From Nisaea acidiphila (GTDB lineage Bacteria > Pseudomonadota > Alphaproteobacteria > Thalassobaculales > Thalassobaculaceae): DNA of 64,000 nt. The stretch spans positions 2,998,001 to 3,062,000 of the forward strand of contig NZ_CP102480.1 of the NCBI RefSeq assembly GCF_024662015.1. The letters are read 5' to 3'. Under the pieces are notes generated by a model. That model worked only from the letters and a program-made list of their open reading frames with translations, ran no database searches and was not told where the DNA came from. Positions 17,738 to 26,580 of the stretch are shown one piece after another (within the stretch, counting starts at the first letter, position 1; each line of letters starts with the position of its first letter). The position numbers and the translations under genes are program-made.

Positions 17738-18217
17738 CTACCAGTCGTCGCTGACCTTGCCGGTTTTCCTGAAGCTCTCGATCATGCCGGCAAGTTTCTG
17801 CCGGTCCTCGCAGCCGACTCCCTCGGCGCAGAGCGCATCGAGCACCGCGAGGCGCTTTTCCGCGTCAAGCACCCGGCCCGTCTCGAGATACAGCTTGCCG
17901 GCATAGGAATTCGCGGCGAGATGCCTCGGGTCGAGCTCAAGCGCTTGCTGGTAGGCATGCTCGCTGTCGACATAGCGTTTCAGCTTGCGCAGGCTGAAAC
18001 CGACGAGGGACCAGGAATCGGCGTCTTCGGGATTCTCTTCCACGAAGGAGCGCATGATCTCGAGACCCTTGGCATAGTCTCCATCCTCGATCGCCTTGAC
18101 CCCGGTCGTCCAGATCGGCGGCCGTTCGACGGCGCTGTCGGTCTCCGGGAAGACGGCGCCTGCCGGCTGGAGGGCGGCCAGCAGCAGTCCGGTCGCGATC
18201 AGTGCGGTTCGCATCAT
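17738..18217 (-). CDS. Exported tetratricopeptide-repeat protein
   Basis: A 159-residue protein. A GGAGGAG site ends 6 bases before the ATG at 18217, so that start (MMRTALIATG) is preferred to the ATG at 18223. Residues 1-22 form a cleavable signal peptide ending near AGA. The mature part has about two TPR units (ALELDPRHLAANSYAGKLYLETG is a clear one). Two cysteines occur in LCAEGVGCED. A periplasmic protein-interaction role is likely; the partner is unknown. It is a stand-alone gene. Confidence 0.82.
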   Translation of the reverse strand: MMRTALIATGLLLAALQPAGAVFPETDSAVERPPIWTTGVKAIEDGDYAKGLEIMRSFVEENPEDADSWSLVGFSLRKLKRYVDSEHAYQQALELDPRHLAANSYAGKLYLETGRVLDAEKRLAVLDALCAEGVGCEDRQKLAGMIESFRKTGKVSDDW

Positions 18218-18293
18218 GTCCATCTCCTCCGGCAGTCAAGCATCTGGATTAGCGAAACCTTAGCGCATTTAACAGGCAAGAATGTGGCGCCGC

Positions 18294-19556
18294 TCACGCG
18301 AGAAACCATGGATTTTTCCGCATGAAACTCTGGCAATAGCGGGTCCAGGGGAGCGCGTAGGCGTAGGTCTCGAAACGATCCTGCTCTTCCGGCCCGCGTT
18401 CTGGAAGGCTCGTGCGGTAGCGCGCGAGATGGCTCTCCGAGAGTGAGGTAAACCGCGCCTCCAGGGCCGCGTCCGGCTCGAAGCTTCCGTCAAGGCGCGC
18501 TTCCATCTCTATGACCGCGTCGAGGATCTCTTCGGGACTGTTGTCCTCCAGAACCACCTCGGCCTGCTCGAAGCCTTCGACGGTGTTCAGCAGGAAGAGG
18601 TCCCGTCCCAGCATCTCGTCGTATCCGATCGGCCTGCCGGACTTTTTGTCCCGGTAGGTCTTGAACAGCAACTGGTCGCCGGCATTGAGCCAATGATCCG
18701 GCTGGGAATACCCGTTCACCATGACCATCGGCTTATTCAGGATGCGCGCAATCGCTTCCGGCCCGGACGAGCAGGTGATGGCGAAGCGCGCCTCCGCCAT
18801 GCAGGTGACGTCGAGGATATCGGAATAATCCGGGTGCCGCGGAAGGTCGACCACGAGGTCGCTATCGTGGTCGAGCGGCACCGAACTTGGATCTCCGAGA
18901 CGGAAAACCCTGAATCCCTTGGCAACGAGATGATCGATTGCGGGTCGATAGGTCTCGATCCTGCTGGCGCGGAAATGGTGATAGGCCATTCCCGGAAGGT
19001 AGCCAGTGTCGCGAACATGCAGGACTACGGACGGGCGGTCGTCGCCGAAGCCCATGTTCGCCAGCTTGGCCCGGCCTTCTGCGATCAGGTCTTCCGGTGC
19101 CGCCAGGTGTTCGAGAGACCCGCCGCGCTCGAGGTGCAGGACGAAGTCGCGGAACAGGGCGCTCGGTGAAATGACTGCCCAGGTCAGCGGGCCGATATCG
19201 ACGGGACTGGCATTGAAATGGCCCATCATGACCAGCTTGCGGTTCATGGTTTCGAGGAAGTCGATGCGTGGCTCGTGCAGGCGGCGAACGCCAGCGCTGT
19301 GGCCCTGAAAGCGTCTGTCATGGATGATCGCCGCAATGTTCTGATGGCTCTCGCCGAAGAAATTGCGGAGTAAAAACGGTTCCAGGCACATATGTCCGAT
19401 TCGCGACGCGGCGGGCAGCATATAAGCAAGCGTGCGGCCGCCGCGCTGCATGACCGGAGCGATGGTCTCGACAAGCGCCTTCAGGGTGGCTTCGGAAAAA
19501 ATCTCACGCGTTGCGTCGATATCGACCGAGGCGAGTTCAGATTTGTTTCCGCTCAT
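18294..19556 (-). CDS. TIGR04372-like glycosyltransferase
   Basis: A 420-residue protein. The centre has the pattern of the TIGR04372 group: VVLHVRDTGYLPG, then ASRIETYRPAIDHLVAKGFRVFRLGDP, a DIL..TCMAEARFAITCSSGPEAIA segment and a later NGYSQPDHW. These proteins are annotated as putative glycosyltransferases in surface polysaccharide and capsule clusters; the chemistry of this one is not known. No membrane segments are seen. It is divergent from the GT2 gene at 19801, which suggests a shared role in envelope glycan assembly. The leader between them (19557-19800) holds no gene I can support. Confidence 0.72.
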   Translation of the reverse strand: MSGNKSELASVDIDATREIFSEATLKALVETIAPVMQRGGRTLAYMLPAASRIGHMCLEPFLLRNFFGESHQNIAAIIHDRRFQGHSAGVRRLHEPRIDFLETMNRKLVMMGHFNASPVDIGPLTWAVISPSALFRDFVLHLERGGSLEHLAAPEDLIAEGRAKLANMGFGDDRPSVVLHVRDTGYLPGMAYHHFRASRIETYRPAIDHLVAKGFRVFRLGDPSSVPLDHDSDLVVDLPRHPDYSDILDVTCMAEARFAITCSSGPEAIARILNKPMVMVNGYSQPDHWLNAGDQLLFKTYRDKKSGRPIGYDEMLGRDLFLLNTVEGFEQAEVVLEDNSPEEILDAVIEMEARLDGSFEPDAALEARFTSLSESHLARYRTSLPERGPEEQDRFETYAYALPWTRYCQSFMRKNPWFLA

Positions 19557-19800
19557 CGCTTCCGTTTCGTAATTAGCGCCGCTTACGGCGAGTCTATCGC
19601 GGCGGTGCCCGGAGCGACAGGAGGTTGATCGCTCCCGTTGGGTATGTCTGCCGAACCGTATTATCCTTCGGTAATCCAGCGTGGCTAAGTCTTATCCTGG
19701 TAAGCGTATTGAGGCACTCCCCCCAAACCAGTGCCATCGCGATCCTGCACGGCACGGTCCCGTTTCTCATTGGCGGTTGATCGGGACGTACCTAAGTCCT

Positions 19801-20604
19801 ATGAACCGCAGACCAGCCAAGGTCGAAAGGCCCGACGTGACGCAGTCCAATCCTTCCAGCCCCGCCTCCGGGAGCCTCTCACTTTCCGTGATCGTTCCGG
19901 TCCTGAACGAGGCCGAGAATATTGCCCCGCTGATCGCCGAGATTGAGGCGGCGCTCGACGGAAATTGCAGCTACGAGATCATCTATATCGACGATGCGAG
20001 CACCGATCGGACACCGGAGATTCTGAAGGAGCTCAAGTCCTCGCGGCCGCATCTGCGCATCATCCGGCACGATCGGACCTGCGGTCAAAGCGCGGGCCTG
20101 AGAAACGGCGTGCTGGCCGCCCGCGGCGAGCTGATCGCGACGCTGGACGGTGACGGGCAGAATGACCCGGCCGACATTCCGAAGCTGCTCGAGAAGTACC
20201 GTGAGACCGCGACGGGGGCGCAGCCGGTCATGGTCACCGGCCACCGGGTCAATCGCAGGGACACGGCCTCGAAGCGGTGGGCGTCGAAATATGCCAACAA
20301 GCTCAGGCGTTTCCTCCTTAAGGACGACAATCCGGATACCGGCTGTTCGCTCAAACTCTATGCCCGAGAGACCTTCCTGCGCTTTCCCTATTTCGATCAC
20401 ATGCACCGCTTCCTGCCGGCGCTGGCGAAACGGGAGAATTGCGCGGTGCACGTGGTTCCGGTAAACCATCGCCACCGTCAGCACGGCCAGTCGAAATATT
20501 CCAATCTCGGCCGCGCTCTGGTCGGCATCCCCGATCTGCTGGGTGTGGCATGGCTGCTGCGCCGAAGTCCGGGACGCCTCGAAGCGAAAGAAATCGACAC
20601 GTGA
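19801..20604 (+). CDS. Glycosyltransferase family 2 (dolichol-phosphate-mannose synthase-like)
   Basis: A 267-residue GT2 enzyme with SLSVIVPVLNEAENIAPLI at the start of the GT-A fold, YIDDASTDRT (UDP/GDP-sugar binding), a central LDGDGQNDPADI motif (DxD-like) and a C-terminal HRHRQHGQSKY segment typical of DPM1/ArnC-like enzymes using polyprenyl phosphate. GTG at 19837 has a better ribosome site (GAAAGG, 6-base spacing) and may be the true start. It has no C-terminal membrane helices. Its stop overlaps the next gene's GTG, so it is translationally coupled with the lipid-A-domain protein. Confidence 0.88.
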   Translation: MNRRPAKVERPDVTQSNPSSPASGSLSLSVIVPVLNEAENIAPLIAEIEAALDGNCSYEIIYIDDASTDRTPEILKELKSSRPHLRIIRHDRTCGQSAGLRNGVLAARGELIATLDGDGQNDPADIPKLLEKYRETATGAQPVMVTGHRVNRRDTASKRWASKYANKLRRFLLKDDNPDTGCSLKLYARETFLRFPYFDHMHRFLPALAKRENCAVHVVPVNHRHRQHGQSKYSNLGRALVGIPDLLGVAWLLRRSPGRLEAKEIDT

Positions 20605-20930
20605 ACCTCGACGCCTTTTTCGACCTCTCTATCGAAGAGATGGTCATGTTGACCTTCGGATTCGTCGCCCAGGCGCTCTTCGCCGCGCGTTTCATCGTGC
20701 AGTGGGTGAAGAGCGAGATCGGCCGCAAGAGCGTGGTGCCGGTGGCCTTCTGGTATTTCAGCGCGGCCGGCGGACTGATGATGCTAATCTACGCAATCTG
20801 GCGGAAGGATCCGGTCTTCATCGTCGGTCAATCCACCGGTCTCGTCGTTTATCTGCGCAACCTGCACCTGATCCACCGCGAGAAGCGGGTGGAGCTTTCT
20901 GTCGCGAAGGACGGGGCCGGAGACGACTGA
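20601..20930 (+). CDS. Lipid-A-biosynthesis N-terminal domain membrane protein
   Basis: A 109-residue protein that begins with GTG at 20601, overlapping the stop of the GT2 gene by 4 bases. It consists almost only of the LAB_N domain: FGFVAQALFAARFIVQWVKSE, VPVAFWYFSAAGGLMMLIYAIWRKDPVFIVGQSTGLVVYLRNL, with three membrane helices. Small LAB_N proteins often sit beside DPM1-like GT2 genes; by context they form a membrane module that loads or moves a lipid-linked sugar. A hairpin follows the stop. Confidence 0.88.
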   Translation: MNLDAFFDLSIEEMVMLTFGFVAQALFAARFIVQWVKSEIGRKSVVPVAFWYFSAAGGLMMLIYAIWRKDPVFIVGQSTGLVVYLRNLHLIHREKRVELSVAKDGAGDD

Positions 20931-20954
20931 GACCGACCGACCCGGACCGTTTCG

Positions 20955-20980
20955 CAGAAGGTTTTTCGCCTTCTGTCATT
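20955..20980 (+). terminator. Probable rho-independent terminator after the GT2/LAB_N pair
   Basis: CAGAAGG (20955-20961) pairs with CCTTCTG (20969-20975) around a TTTTTCG loop, followed by TCATTTT. The stem is only 7 base pairs and the T-tract is short, so efficiency is uncertain. Confidence 0.55.
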
Positions 20981-21042
20981 TTGCTGCAATCTTTTCGGGG
21001 GACACCTTCCCTCTTTTAACGTTCCAGCCTGTCCGAGGTCCT

Positions 21043-22221
21043 ATGTCTGTCTCCCTGGTGAACGCCCGCATTCTTCTCGATGACGGCGCGGTCGAGAAGA
21101 CCGAGCTCCTGATCGAGGATGGAAAGATCCATAGCATCGGCGGTGGCGGGGGACGCGCCCGGCAGGTCGATCTCGGCGGCCGGTTGCTCTTGCCGGGCAT
21201 CATCGATCTTCATGGCGACGGCTTCGAGCGCAGCCTGGCGCCGCGGCCCGGGGCGGATTTTCCGATCGACATAGCTCTGATGGATACCGACCGGGCGGTT
21301 CTCGGCTCCGGTATCACCACGGCGCTGCTGGCGCAGGGTGTCAGCTGGGAAGGCCGGCTCCGTAGCGGGGCGACGGCCGAACGGATTCTGGATGCGATCG
21401 AGCGGGGCAGCCATCGCTTCGGTGCCGATCTGAAGTTCCACCTTCGTTTCGAGATTTTCGCGATGGAGGAGCAGGAGCGCGCCCGCAAATGGATCGAGGA
21501 CGGCCGTATCGCGATGATGGTCTTCAACGATCACCTGCCGCAATACGAGGAGTCGCTGCGCAACAGTCCCGAGAGGATGCAGCGCTGGTCGCACATCATC
21601 GGCATGAGCTTCGACGAGTTCCGGGCCGAGGTGAAGGCTCGGCGGGCCCGGGAAGGGGAGGCCGAGGCCAATGTCCGCGCCATCGCCGATGTGGCCCGCC
21701 GGGCCGGGGTGCCGATCGGCTCACACGATGACGATACGCCGGAATTGCGCGCGAAATACAACGAGCTCGGCGCTGACGTCGCCGAGTTTCCGGTGAATAT
21801 CGAAACCGCCCGGGCCGCGCGAGCGGTCGGCAATCCGGTTGGCATGGGGGCGCCGAACGTGCTGCGCGGCGGTAGCGCGTCGGGCAATGTCTCCGCGCTG
21901 GACGTGATCGAGGACGGGCTCTGCGACTACCTGATCTCGGATTATTACTACCCGGCCCAATTCTATGCCGCCTTCAAGCTCGTGGCGGACGGCGTGCTGC
22001 CGCTTGGAAAGGCCTGGTCGCTGGTCTCTGCGGGGCCGGCGAAAGTCGGTGCACTCGCCGATCGCGGCAGCATCTCCGTCGGAAAGCGTGCGGACCTGAT
22101 CGCCGTCGACGATAGCGAACCGGCTCTGCCCCGCGTCGCCGCGTCGTTGGTCGAAGGCCGAACCCGTTACGCGAGTACCGAACTCGGCATGGCGGCAATT
22201 CCCGATCTTCTGCCTGCCTGA
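21043..22221 (+). CDS. phnM: PhnM-like amidohydrolase (ribose 1-methylphosphonate 5-triphosphate diphosphatase family)
   Basis: A 392-residue amidohydrolase-superfamily protein. It has the metal-site LLPGIIDLHGDGFE (PhnM has HxD, unlike the HxH of most relatives), a long alpha/beta barrel, PIGSHDDDTPE, ISDYYYPAQ and the C-terminal GKRADLIAVD strand. PhnM in the C-P lyase pathway cleaves the triphosphate of alkylphosphonate ribosyl intermediates. None of phnGHIJKL or a phosphonate transporter is seen nearby, so this copy stands alone; it may serve an unlinked C-P lyase operon or have a different phosphoester substrate. Confidence 0.88.
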   Translation: MSVSLVNARILLDDGAVEKTELLIEDGKIHSIGGGGGRARQVDLGGRLLLPGIIDLHGDGFERSLAPRPGADFPIDIALMDTDRAVLGSGITTALLAQGVSWEGRLRSGATAERILDAIERGSHRFGADLKFHLRFEIFAMEEQERARKWIEDGRIAMMVFNDHLPQYEESLRNSPERMQRWSHIIGMSFDEFRAEVKARRAREGEAEANVRAIADVARRAGVPIGSHDDDTPELRAKYNELGADVAEFPVNIETARAARAVGNPVGMGAPNVLRGGSASGNVSALDVIEDGLCDYLISDYYYPAQFYAAFKLVADGVLPLGKAWSLVSAGPAKVGALADRGSISVGKRADLIAVDDSEPALPRVAASLVEGRTRYASTELGMAAIPDLLPA

Positions 22222-22260
22222 TCGCTTCCGCCACGGCGCAGGGAGTGACAGACTGTCAAA

Positions 22261-22980
22261 ATGGAAGAAGCCACGCCGCTCCTACTGAACGCGCATATCG
22301 TGGCCGGCGCGGTCTCTCTCGTCGCGGCCGCGATCGCGATTGCCGCACCGAAAGGCCGTATAGTTCACCGCGTCGCCGGACGGGCCTTCGTGCTGGCCAT
22401 GACGCTTGTCTTCGCCAGCGCGGTAATGCTCAGCCTGCGGACCAACGATCTCTTCCTGCTGGTCGTCGGGATATTCAGCTACTACATAGTTCTGAGCGGC
22501 TATCGGGCGCTCTACCTGAAGTGTCCGGATCGTTCGGCCGATTTGCGATTCCGGCCGGGCGCGCTCGACAAGGGAGCCGCTCAGTTCACGCTGATCGCCT
22601 GCTCCGGCATGGCAGCCTACGGTGCGGTTTATTGGTACACACCGCTGGCCACGGTGCTGATGGTGCTGGGCAGCATCGGTGCGCTTATGGCCTTGTTCGA
22701 TCTGCGCAAGTTCAAAGCCGGGGCGGGGGACGGCAATGGCTGGTTCTTCACGCACATGATCCGCATGCTGGGCGGCACCATCGCCTCGGTCACGGCCTTT
22801 CTGGTGACAAATGGCGACATGCTGCCGCCGCTCGTACGCTGGCTTGCGCCGACCGTTATCGGCACCCTTGCGATCACGCTTTGGGTGGCCTGGTACAAGC
22901 GAAAGTTCGCGCTGGGTGCGGCACCGGAAAACGTCGCCGAAATCCGGATTGGCGAGCCGTCCGGTGAGGAACCGGAATAG
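22261..22980 (+). CDS. DUF2306-like multi-pass membrane protein
   Basis: A 239-residue integral membrane protein with about seven hydrophobic helices. An early HIVAGAVSLVAAAIAI and a KGRIVHRVAGRAFVLAM pattern match predicted membrane proteins of the DUF2306 type, where the conserved His residues in N-terminal helices have been suggested to bind haem. Here His are present in helix 1 (NAHIVAG) and in the first loop (IVHRVAGR) plus FFTHMIRM. Function unknown. Start ATG at 22261 has only a weak ribosome site. It may be co-transcribed with phnM (39-base gap). Confidence 0.65.
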   Translation: MEEATPLLLNAHIVAGAVSLVAAAIAIAAPKGRIVHRVAGRAFVLAMTLVFASAVMLSLRTNDLFLLVVGIFSYYIVLSGYRALYLKCPDRSADLRFRPGALDKGAAQFTLIACSGMAAYGAVYWYTPLATVLMVLGSIGALMALFDLRKFKAGAGDGNGWFFTHMIRMLGGTIASVTAFLVTNGDMLPPLVRWLAPTVIGTLAITLWVAWYKRKFALGAAPENVAEIRIGEPSGEEPE

Positions 22981-22982
22981 AA

Positions 22983-23008
22983 GAACGGCAGTCGGGCCTC
23001 CGCCGTTC
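22983..23008. terminator. Possible bidirectional terminator hairpin between convergent genes
   Basis: GAACGGC (22983-22989) and GCCGTTC (23002-23008) can pair around a 12-base loop, directly between the stops of the DUF2306-like gene and the multicopper oxidase gene. No T-tract follows on either strand, so this is tentative. Confidence 0.35.
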
Positions 23009-23030
23009 GTCAATGCGGTGTGAAGCCGGT

Positions 23031-24995
23031 CTAGGCTTCGATCGACACGGTGAACATCATGCCCGCATCCTCGTGGAACACATTATGGCAGTGCAGGACG
23101 AACTCGCCGGTGAAGTCGACCTGCTTGCTGACGCTGATGACGCCGGTCCCATCCTTTTGCGCGACCCCGCTCGGGGGATGAGAGTCGAAATAGAGCGTGT
23201 CGCGCCAGATCGGCATCTCATAGGTCACCGCTTCCAGCAGATTGGGAATTCCGTTCACTGTCGGACAGCGGGCCGCAAGTTGGAAGGAGTTGATGTGGAT
23301 GTGGAAAATGTGGGCGCCGGCCTTGCTGTAATTGTACCACCAATCGATGTTGTCGAGCTTGAGCTGGACCTGGGCACCGGGCGGATTTCCCTCCTCGAAA
23401 TACTTCCCGTTGATGGTGAAGTACGGCTCGTTGTCGACAGGATCGCTGAACGCCATCTCCCGGAAGCCGGTGTGTTTCAGCTGCTCGACAATGTCTTGCC
23501 GGGGGGCGATCCCTGAGGGCGGGCGCTGGATCGACTGTTGCTGGAACAGAGCAAGGGTGGGGAGCGTCTGATCCGTACGCGGTTCGTCGATCACCCGCAC
23601 ATTGAAGAGAGGTCCGATGAAGACATTGCCCGGCGTTTTCCCGCTTGAGTTCGGCGACACGACTGTCGGCGCTTCGTCGGTATCGGCGCCCCAAAGGGTG
23701 AAATGCCCGGCCTCGGTCGCGTGCACGACCAGATCGAGGCGCTGACCCGCCGCGACATTGATAAGCTCGCCGGTGGTCAGGTATTTGGACGGCATATCCT
23801 TCGTCACGTCGTAGTCGATCGCGTAATAGGGCGCGTTCACTTCGGAGGTGCTCGGATCGAACGGCAATGTCAGGGCGATCCCGTCGACCGCGACGGCATA
23901 AACGTCGGGTGTCTGCGGAGCGGTGCCCAGGCCGGAGGGATTGGCGAGAGAGACGGTCTTGAATTTCGGGATGATCACCTGGCCGACGGTGGCATTGATG
24001 ATCCGGAAACGGAGCATCTCGCCTTTCTTCATGGTCAGGGTCGGCTGGTACTGACCGTTTACCAGCATCACCGTCTCGTCCTGGGTCTTGGCCGTCACCG
24101 GACATCCCGGGGAAACCTTGTTGCTGGTCGCGTAAAGGAGCGGGTCGAAGACCGCGTTGTCCGGGCGTCCCGACTCCGTCATGTAGTTTGACGTGGTGAA
24201 GACCAGAATCCGCTCGTCGGCCTCTGTAATTCCGCAGCGCTCGGCGAGGAGCTGGTCGAAGTCCTTGTCGTCTTTGTCGCTGCGGACGATCAGGGCGCCG
24301 GCCATACCCGTCGCGATCTGGGTCGAGACGCTGCCGTGCTTGTGCGGGTGGTACCAGAAGGTACCCACCGGGTGTGTGTCCGGAAGGTCGTAGCGGTAGG
24401 AGAACTTTCCTTCGTAGATCTTGCCGTCATCCGGGTCTTTGACATTGCTCGACCCGACGAGGATCAGCACGTCGTCTTCCGGCGCCTTCGGAGATACGTG
24501 CAGGCCGTGCGTATGCAGGTTGGTCACCGTGAAAGCGTGCGGTGTGTAGTGAGATTTGGGCTCCATATGCGGAATGAAATAGTCCTGTCCGCATCCGGTG
24601 AGTTCGTTCTGCAGGTAGACGCCGGTGCTCTTGCCGCGCACGAAGGTCATGGTCGGTCCGACAGGGCCGGGATTGGACGGGGCCGTGACCGATTGGTCGA
24701 CGAAGCTGTTGGCCTCGTAGCTCAGGGTCTTGCTTCCGGTATTCAACGGGATGTCGGAACGCGTCTCGCAGGTCAGCGCATAAAGCCGGTCCGCCGGCGT
24801 CGCGGGGAAGCCGTTGGTTCTGAGGGTATCCAGATAATCTGTCGCCAGATTGGACGATGTGACCGGTCTCATCTTGTCGGGCTCCGGAAAGGCCTCGCTC
24901 CCCCAAGCGAAGCGCGGAACCAGGAGCGGCGTCATTGCCGTTCCGGTCATTGCACCGGCAATTTTCAGGATATCGCGACGTGAAATGGATCTCAT
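23031..24995 (-). CDS. Multicopper oxidase, exported through Tat
   Basis: A 654-residue periplasmic oxidase. The N-terminus has a twin-Arg-like start (ISRRDILKIAGAMTG) typical of Tat substrates, and GGGGAGG precedes the ATG. All copper-ligand motifs are present: HTHG at 161-164, WYHPHKHG at 214-221, HIFHIHINSF near 565 and HCHNVFHEDAGMM near the end, with the axial Met of the type 1 site. This is the laccase/CueO/spore-coat-like layout of three cupredoxin domains with trinuclear centre. The substrate (metal ion, phenol or pigment) cannot be assigned; no methionine-rich CueO insert is evident. It stands alone. Confidence 0.92.
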   Translation of the reverse strand: MRSISRRDILKIAGAMTGTAMTPLLVPRFAWGSEAFPEPDKMRPVTSSNLATDYLDTLRTNGFPATPADRLYALTCETRSDIPLNTGSKTLSYEANSFVDQSVTAPSNPGPVGPTMTFVRGKSTGVYLQNELTGCGQDYFIPHMEPKSHYTPHAFTVTNLHTHGLHVSPKAPEDDVLILVGSSNVKDPDDGKIYEGKFSYRYDLPDTHPVGTFWYHPHKHGSVSTQIATGMAGALIVRSDKDDKDFDQLLAERCGITEADERILVFTTSNYMTESGRPDNAVFDPLLYATSNKVSPGCPVTAKTQDETVMLVNGQYQPTLTMKKGEMLRFRIINATVGQVIIPKFKTVSLANPSGLGTAPQTPDVYAVAVDGIALTLPFDPSTSEVNAPYYAIDYDVTKDMPSKYLTTGELINVAAGQRLDLVVHATEAGHFTLWGADTDEAPTVVSPNSSGKTPGNVFIGPLFNVRVIDEPRTDQTLPTLALFQQQSIQRPPSGIAPRQDIVEQLKHTGFREMAFSDPVDNEPYFTINGKYFEEGNPPGAQVQLKLDNIDWWYNYSKAGAHIFHIHINSFQLAARCPTVNGIPNLLEAVTYEMPIWRDTLYFDSHPPSGVAQKDGTGVISVSKQVDFTGEFVLHCHNVFHEDAGMMFTVSIEA

Positions 24996-25123
24996 GGAAT
25001 GCCTCCCCTTTTAGATGGCGAAGCATTCTATGGGGGCAAAAATGCCGGACCCAACAACCTTAGATTTTTTAATTCAGAAAACCCGGCCTGAATTTTCACG
25101 TTGTGCCGGGCGGCGAACCTGTC

Positions 25124-25543
25124 TCAGAGCTTCGTTCCGGCCATCGAGAGGATCAGCTTCCATTGCTCGTTCGTCACGGGAACGACGGAAAGCCGGGATT
25201 GGCGTACCAGGGCGAAATCCTCAAGCCTCGGCTCGGCCTTGATGTCGGCAAGGGTCACCGGTTTTTCGACCGGCTTCACAGCCTTCACGGTCACCATTCC
25301 GAAGCGGCCCTTCGCGTCTGTCGGGTCCGGATGATATTCCTCGATCACCTCGACGATGCCGACGATCTGCTTCTCGTTGACCGAGTGATAGAAGAAGCCG
25401 AGATCGCCGACCTTCATGGCCTTCATGTTGTTCGAGGCCTGGTAATTCCGTACCCCGTCCCAACCTTCGCCTACCGCGCCTTTCTTCACCTGATCGTCCC
25501 AGGACCAGGTATTCGGCTCGGATTTGAACAACCAGTAGGCCAT
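25124..25543 (-). CDS. EVE domain-containing protein
   Basis: A 139-residue protein matching the EVE (PUA-like) family along its whole length: YWLFKSEPNTWSWDDQ at the N-terminus, GWDGVRNYQASNNMKAMKVGDLGFFYHS, and IVGIVEVIEEYHPDP. EVE proteins are thought to bind modified bases in RNA or DNA. The gene lies 20 bases upstream of no partner and is separated by 20 bases from gpsA, which is downstream on the same strand in the next position leftward to rightward order; it is therefore probably the last gene of the tsaD-gpsA-EVE operon, an arrangement known in alphaproteobacteria. Confidence 0.92.
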   Translation of the reverse strand: MAYWLFKSEPNTWSWDDQVKKGAVGEGWDGVRNYQASNNMKAMKVGDLGFFYHSVNEKQIVGIVEVIEEYHPDPTDAKGRFGMVTVKAVKPVEKPVTLADIKAEPRLEDFALVRQSRLSVVPVTNEQWKLILSMAGTKL

Positions 25544-25563
25544 CGGTCATATCTCCTTGAAGG

Positions 25564-26580
25564 TCAGGAAGCGGACGGTCCCGCGTCCGCGAATTCCCAG
25601 CCGACCGGCCGGGAGAGAAGCTCTTTGACTACGGTGCCGGGATCGATGCCGCGGTTCAAGACCGCATCGACACCCTCCGCGATCGGCATTTCGACTTCGA
25701 GGGTCCGCGCCCGCCGGTGCAGCGAGGCGGCGGTGAAGACGCCCTCGACCACGGAAGGGCTGCGGCCGAGGATTGCCTCGAGCGCTTCACCCTTCCCGAG
25801 ACGGGCGCCGAGAGAGAAATTGCGCGAGGTGGTGCTGGAGCAGGTGAGCACGAGATCGCCGATACCGGAGAGGCCCATCAGCGTCTCGGCCCGCCCGCCG
25901 AGTGCGACGGCGAAGCGCGTGGCCTCGGCGAGACCGCGTGTGATCAGGGCGGCACGGGCATTTTCCCCGAGTTCCATGCCGGCCACGATTCCGGCGGCGA
26001 TGGCCAGTACGTTCTTGACCGCACCGCCGACCTCCGCGCCGACAAGGTCGGTCGAACCGTAGGGCCGGAAGGTCCGGGTTCCGAATGCCTCGATCAGGGC
26101 CAGAGCGAGGCGTTCGTCGGGTGCCGCGAGGGTCACCGCCGTCGGCTTGCCCGCTGCCGCCTCGCCGGCGAAGCTAGGCCCGGAAAGAACGGCGGCGGGA
26201 TTGTCCGGCAGCATTTCGGCCAGAACTTCGCTCATCGTCTTGTCGGTCGTGTTCTCAATGCCCTTGGCAGCGGAAACGAGCGGCAGTCCTGGCGGAATTT
26301 CGAAGCTGGAGAGCGCCGCTCGCATATGCTGCGCCGGTACGACGAGCAGGAGCACGTCGGCACTGTCGATCGCCTCGGCGGGATCGCTCGTGACGGCCAG
26401 GTCGTCCGGCAGCGCGATCCCCGGAAGATAGACCGCATTTTCCCGGCTGCGGCGAATCTCGTCGGCCTGCTCGGGCCGTCGGGTCCAGAGGGTGACCTTG
26501 CGGCCCGCCCGGTGAGCCTCCAGCGCCAAAGCGGTGCCCCAGGCACCTGCGCCGAGAACGGCGATCCTGTCTATGGTCAT
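25564..26580 (-). CDS. gpsA: NAD(P)H-dependent glycerol-3-phosphate dehydrogenase
   Basis: A 338-residue enzyme beginning at the ATG at 26580 with [21 protein letters not shown] (Rossmann NAD(P) site). Further GpsA motifs are [29 protein letters not shown], the catalytic-lysine region [22 protein letters not shown] and [15 protein letters not shown]. It reduces dihydroxyacetone phosphate to sn-glycerol 3-phosphate for phospholipid synthesis in the cytoplasm. The start overlaps the stop of tsaD (ATGA), so the two are translationally coupled. Confidence 0.96.
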   Translation of the reverse strand: MTIDRIAVLGAGAWGTALALEAHRAGRKVTLWTRRPEQADEIRRSRENAVYLPGIALPDDLAVTSDPAEAIDSADVLLLVVPAQHMRAALSSFEIPPGLPLVSAAKGIENTTDKTMSEVLAEMLPDNPAAVLSGPSFAGEAAAGKPTAVTLAAPDERLALALIEAFGTRTFRPYGSTDLVGAEVGGAVKNVLAIAAGIVAGMELGENARAALITRGLAEATRFAVALGGRAETLMGLSGIGDLVLTCSSTTSRNFSLGARLGKGEALEAILGRSPSVVEGVFTAASLHRRARTLEVEMPIAEGVDAVLNRGIDPGTVVKELLSRPVGWEFADAGPSAS

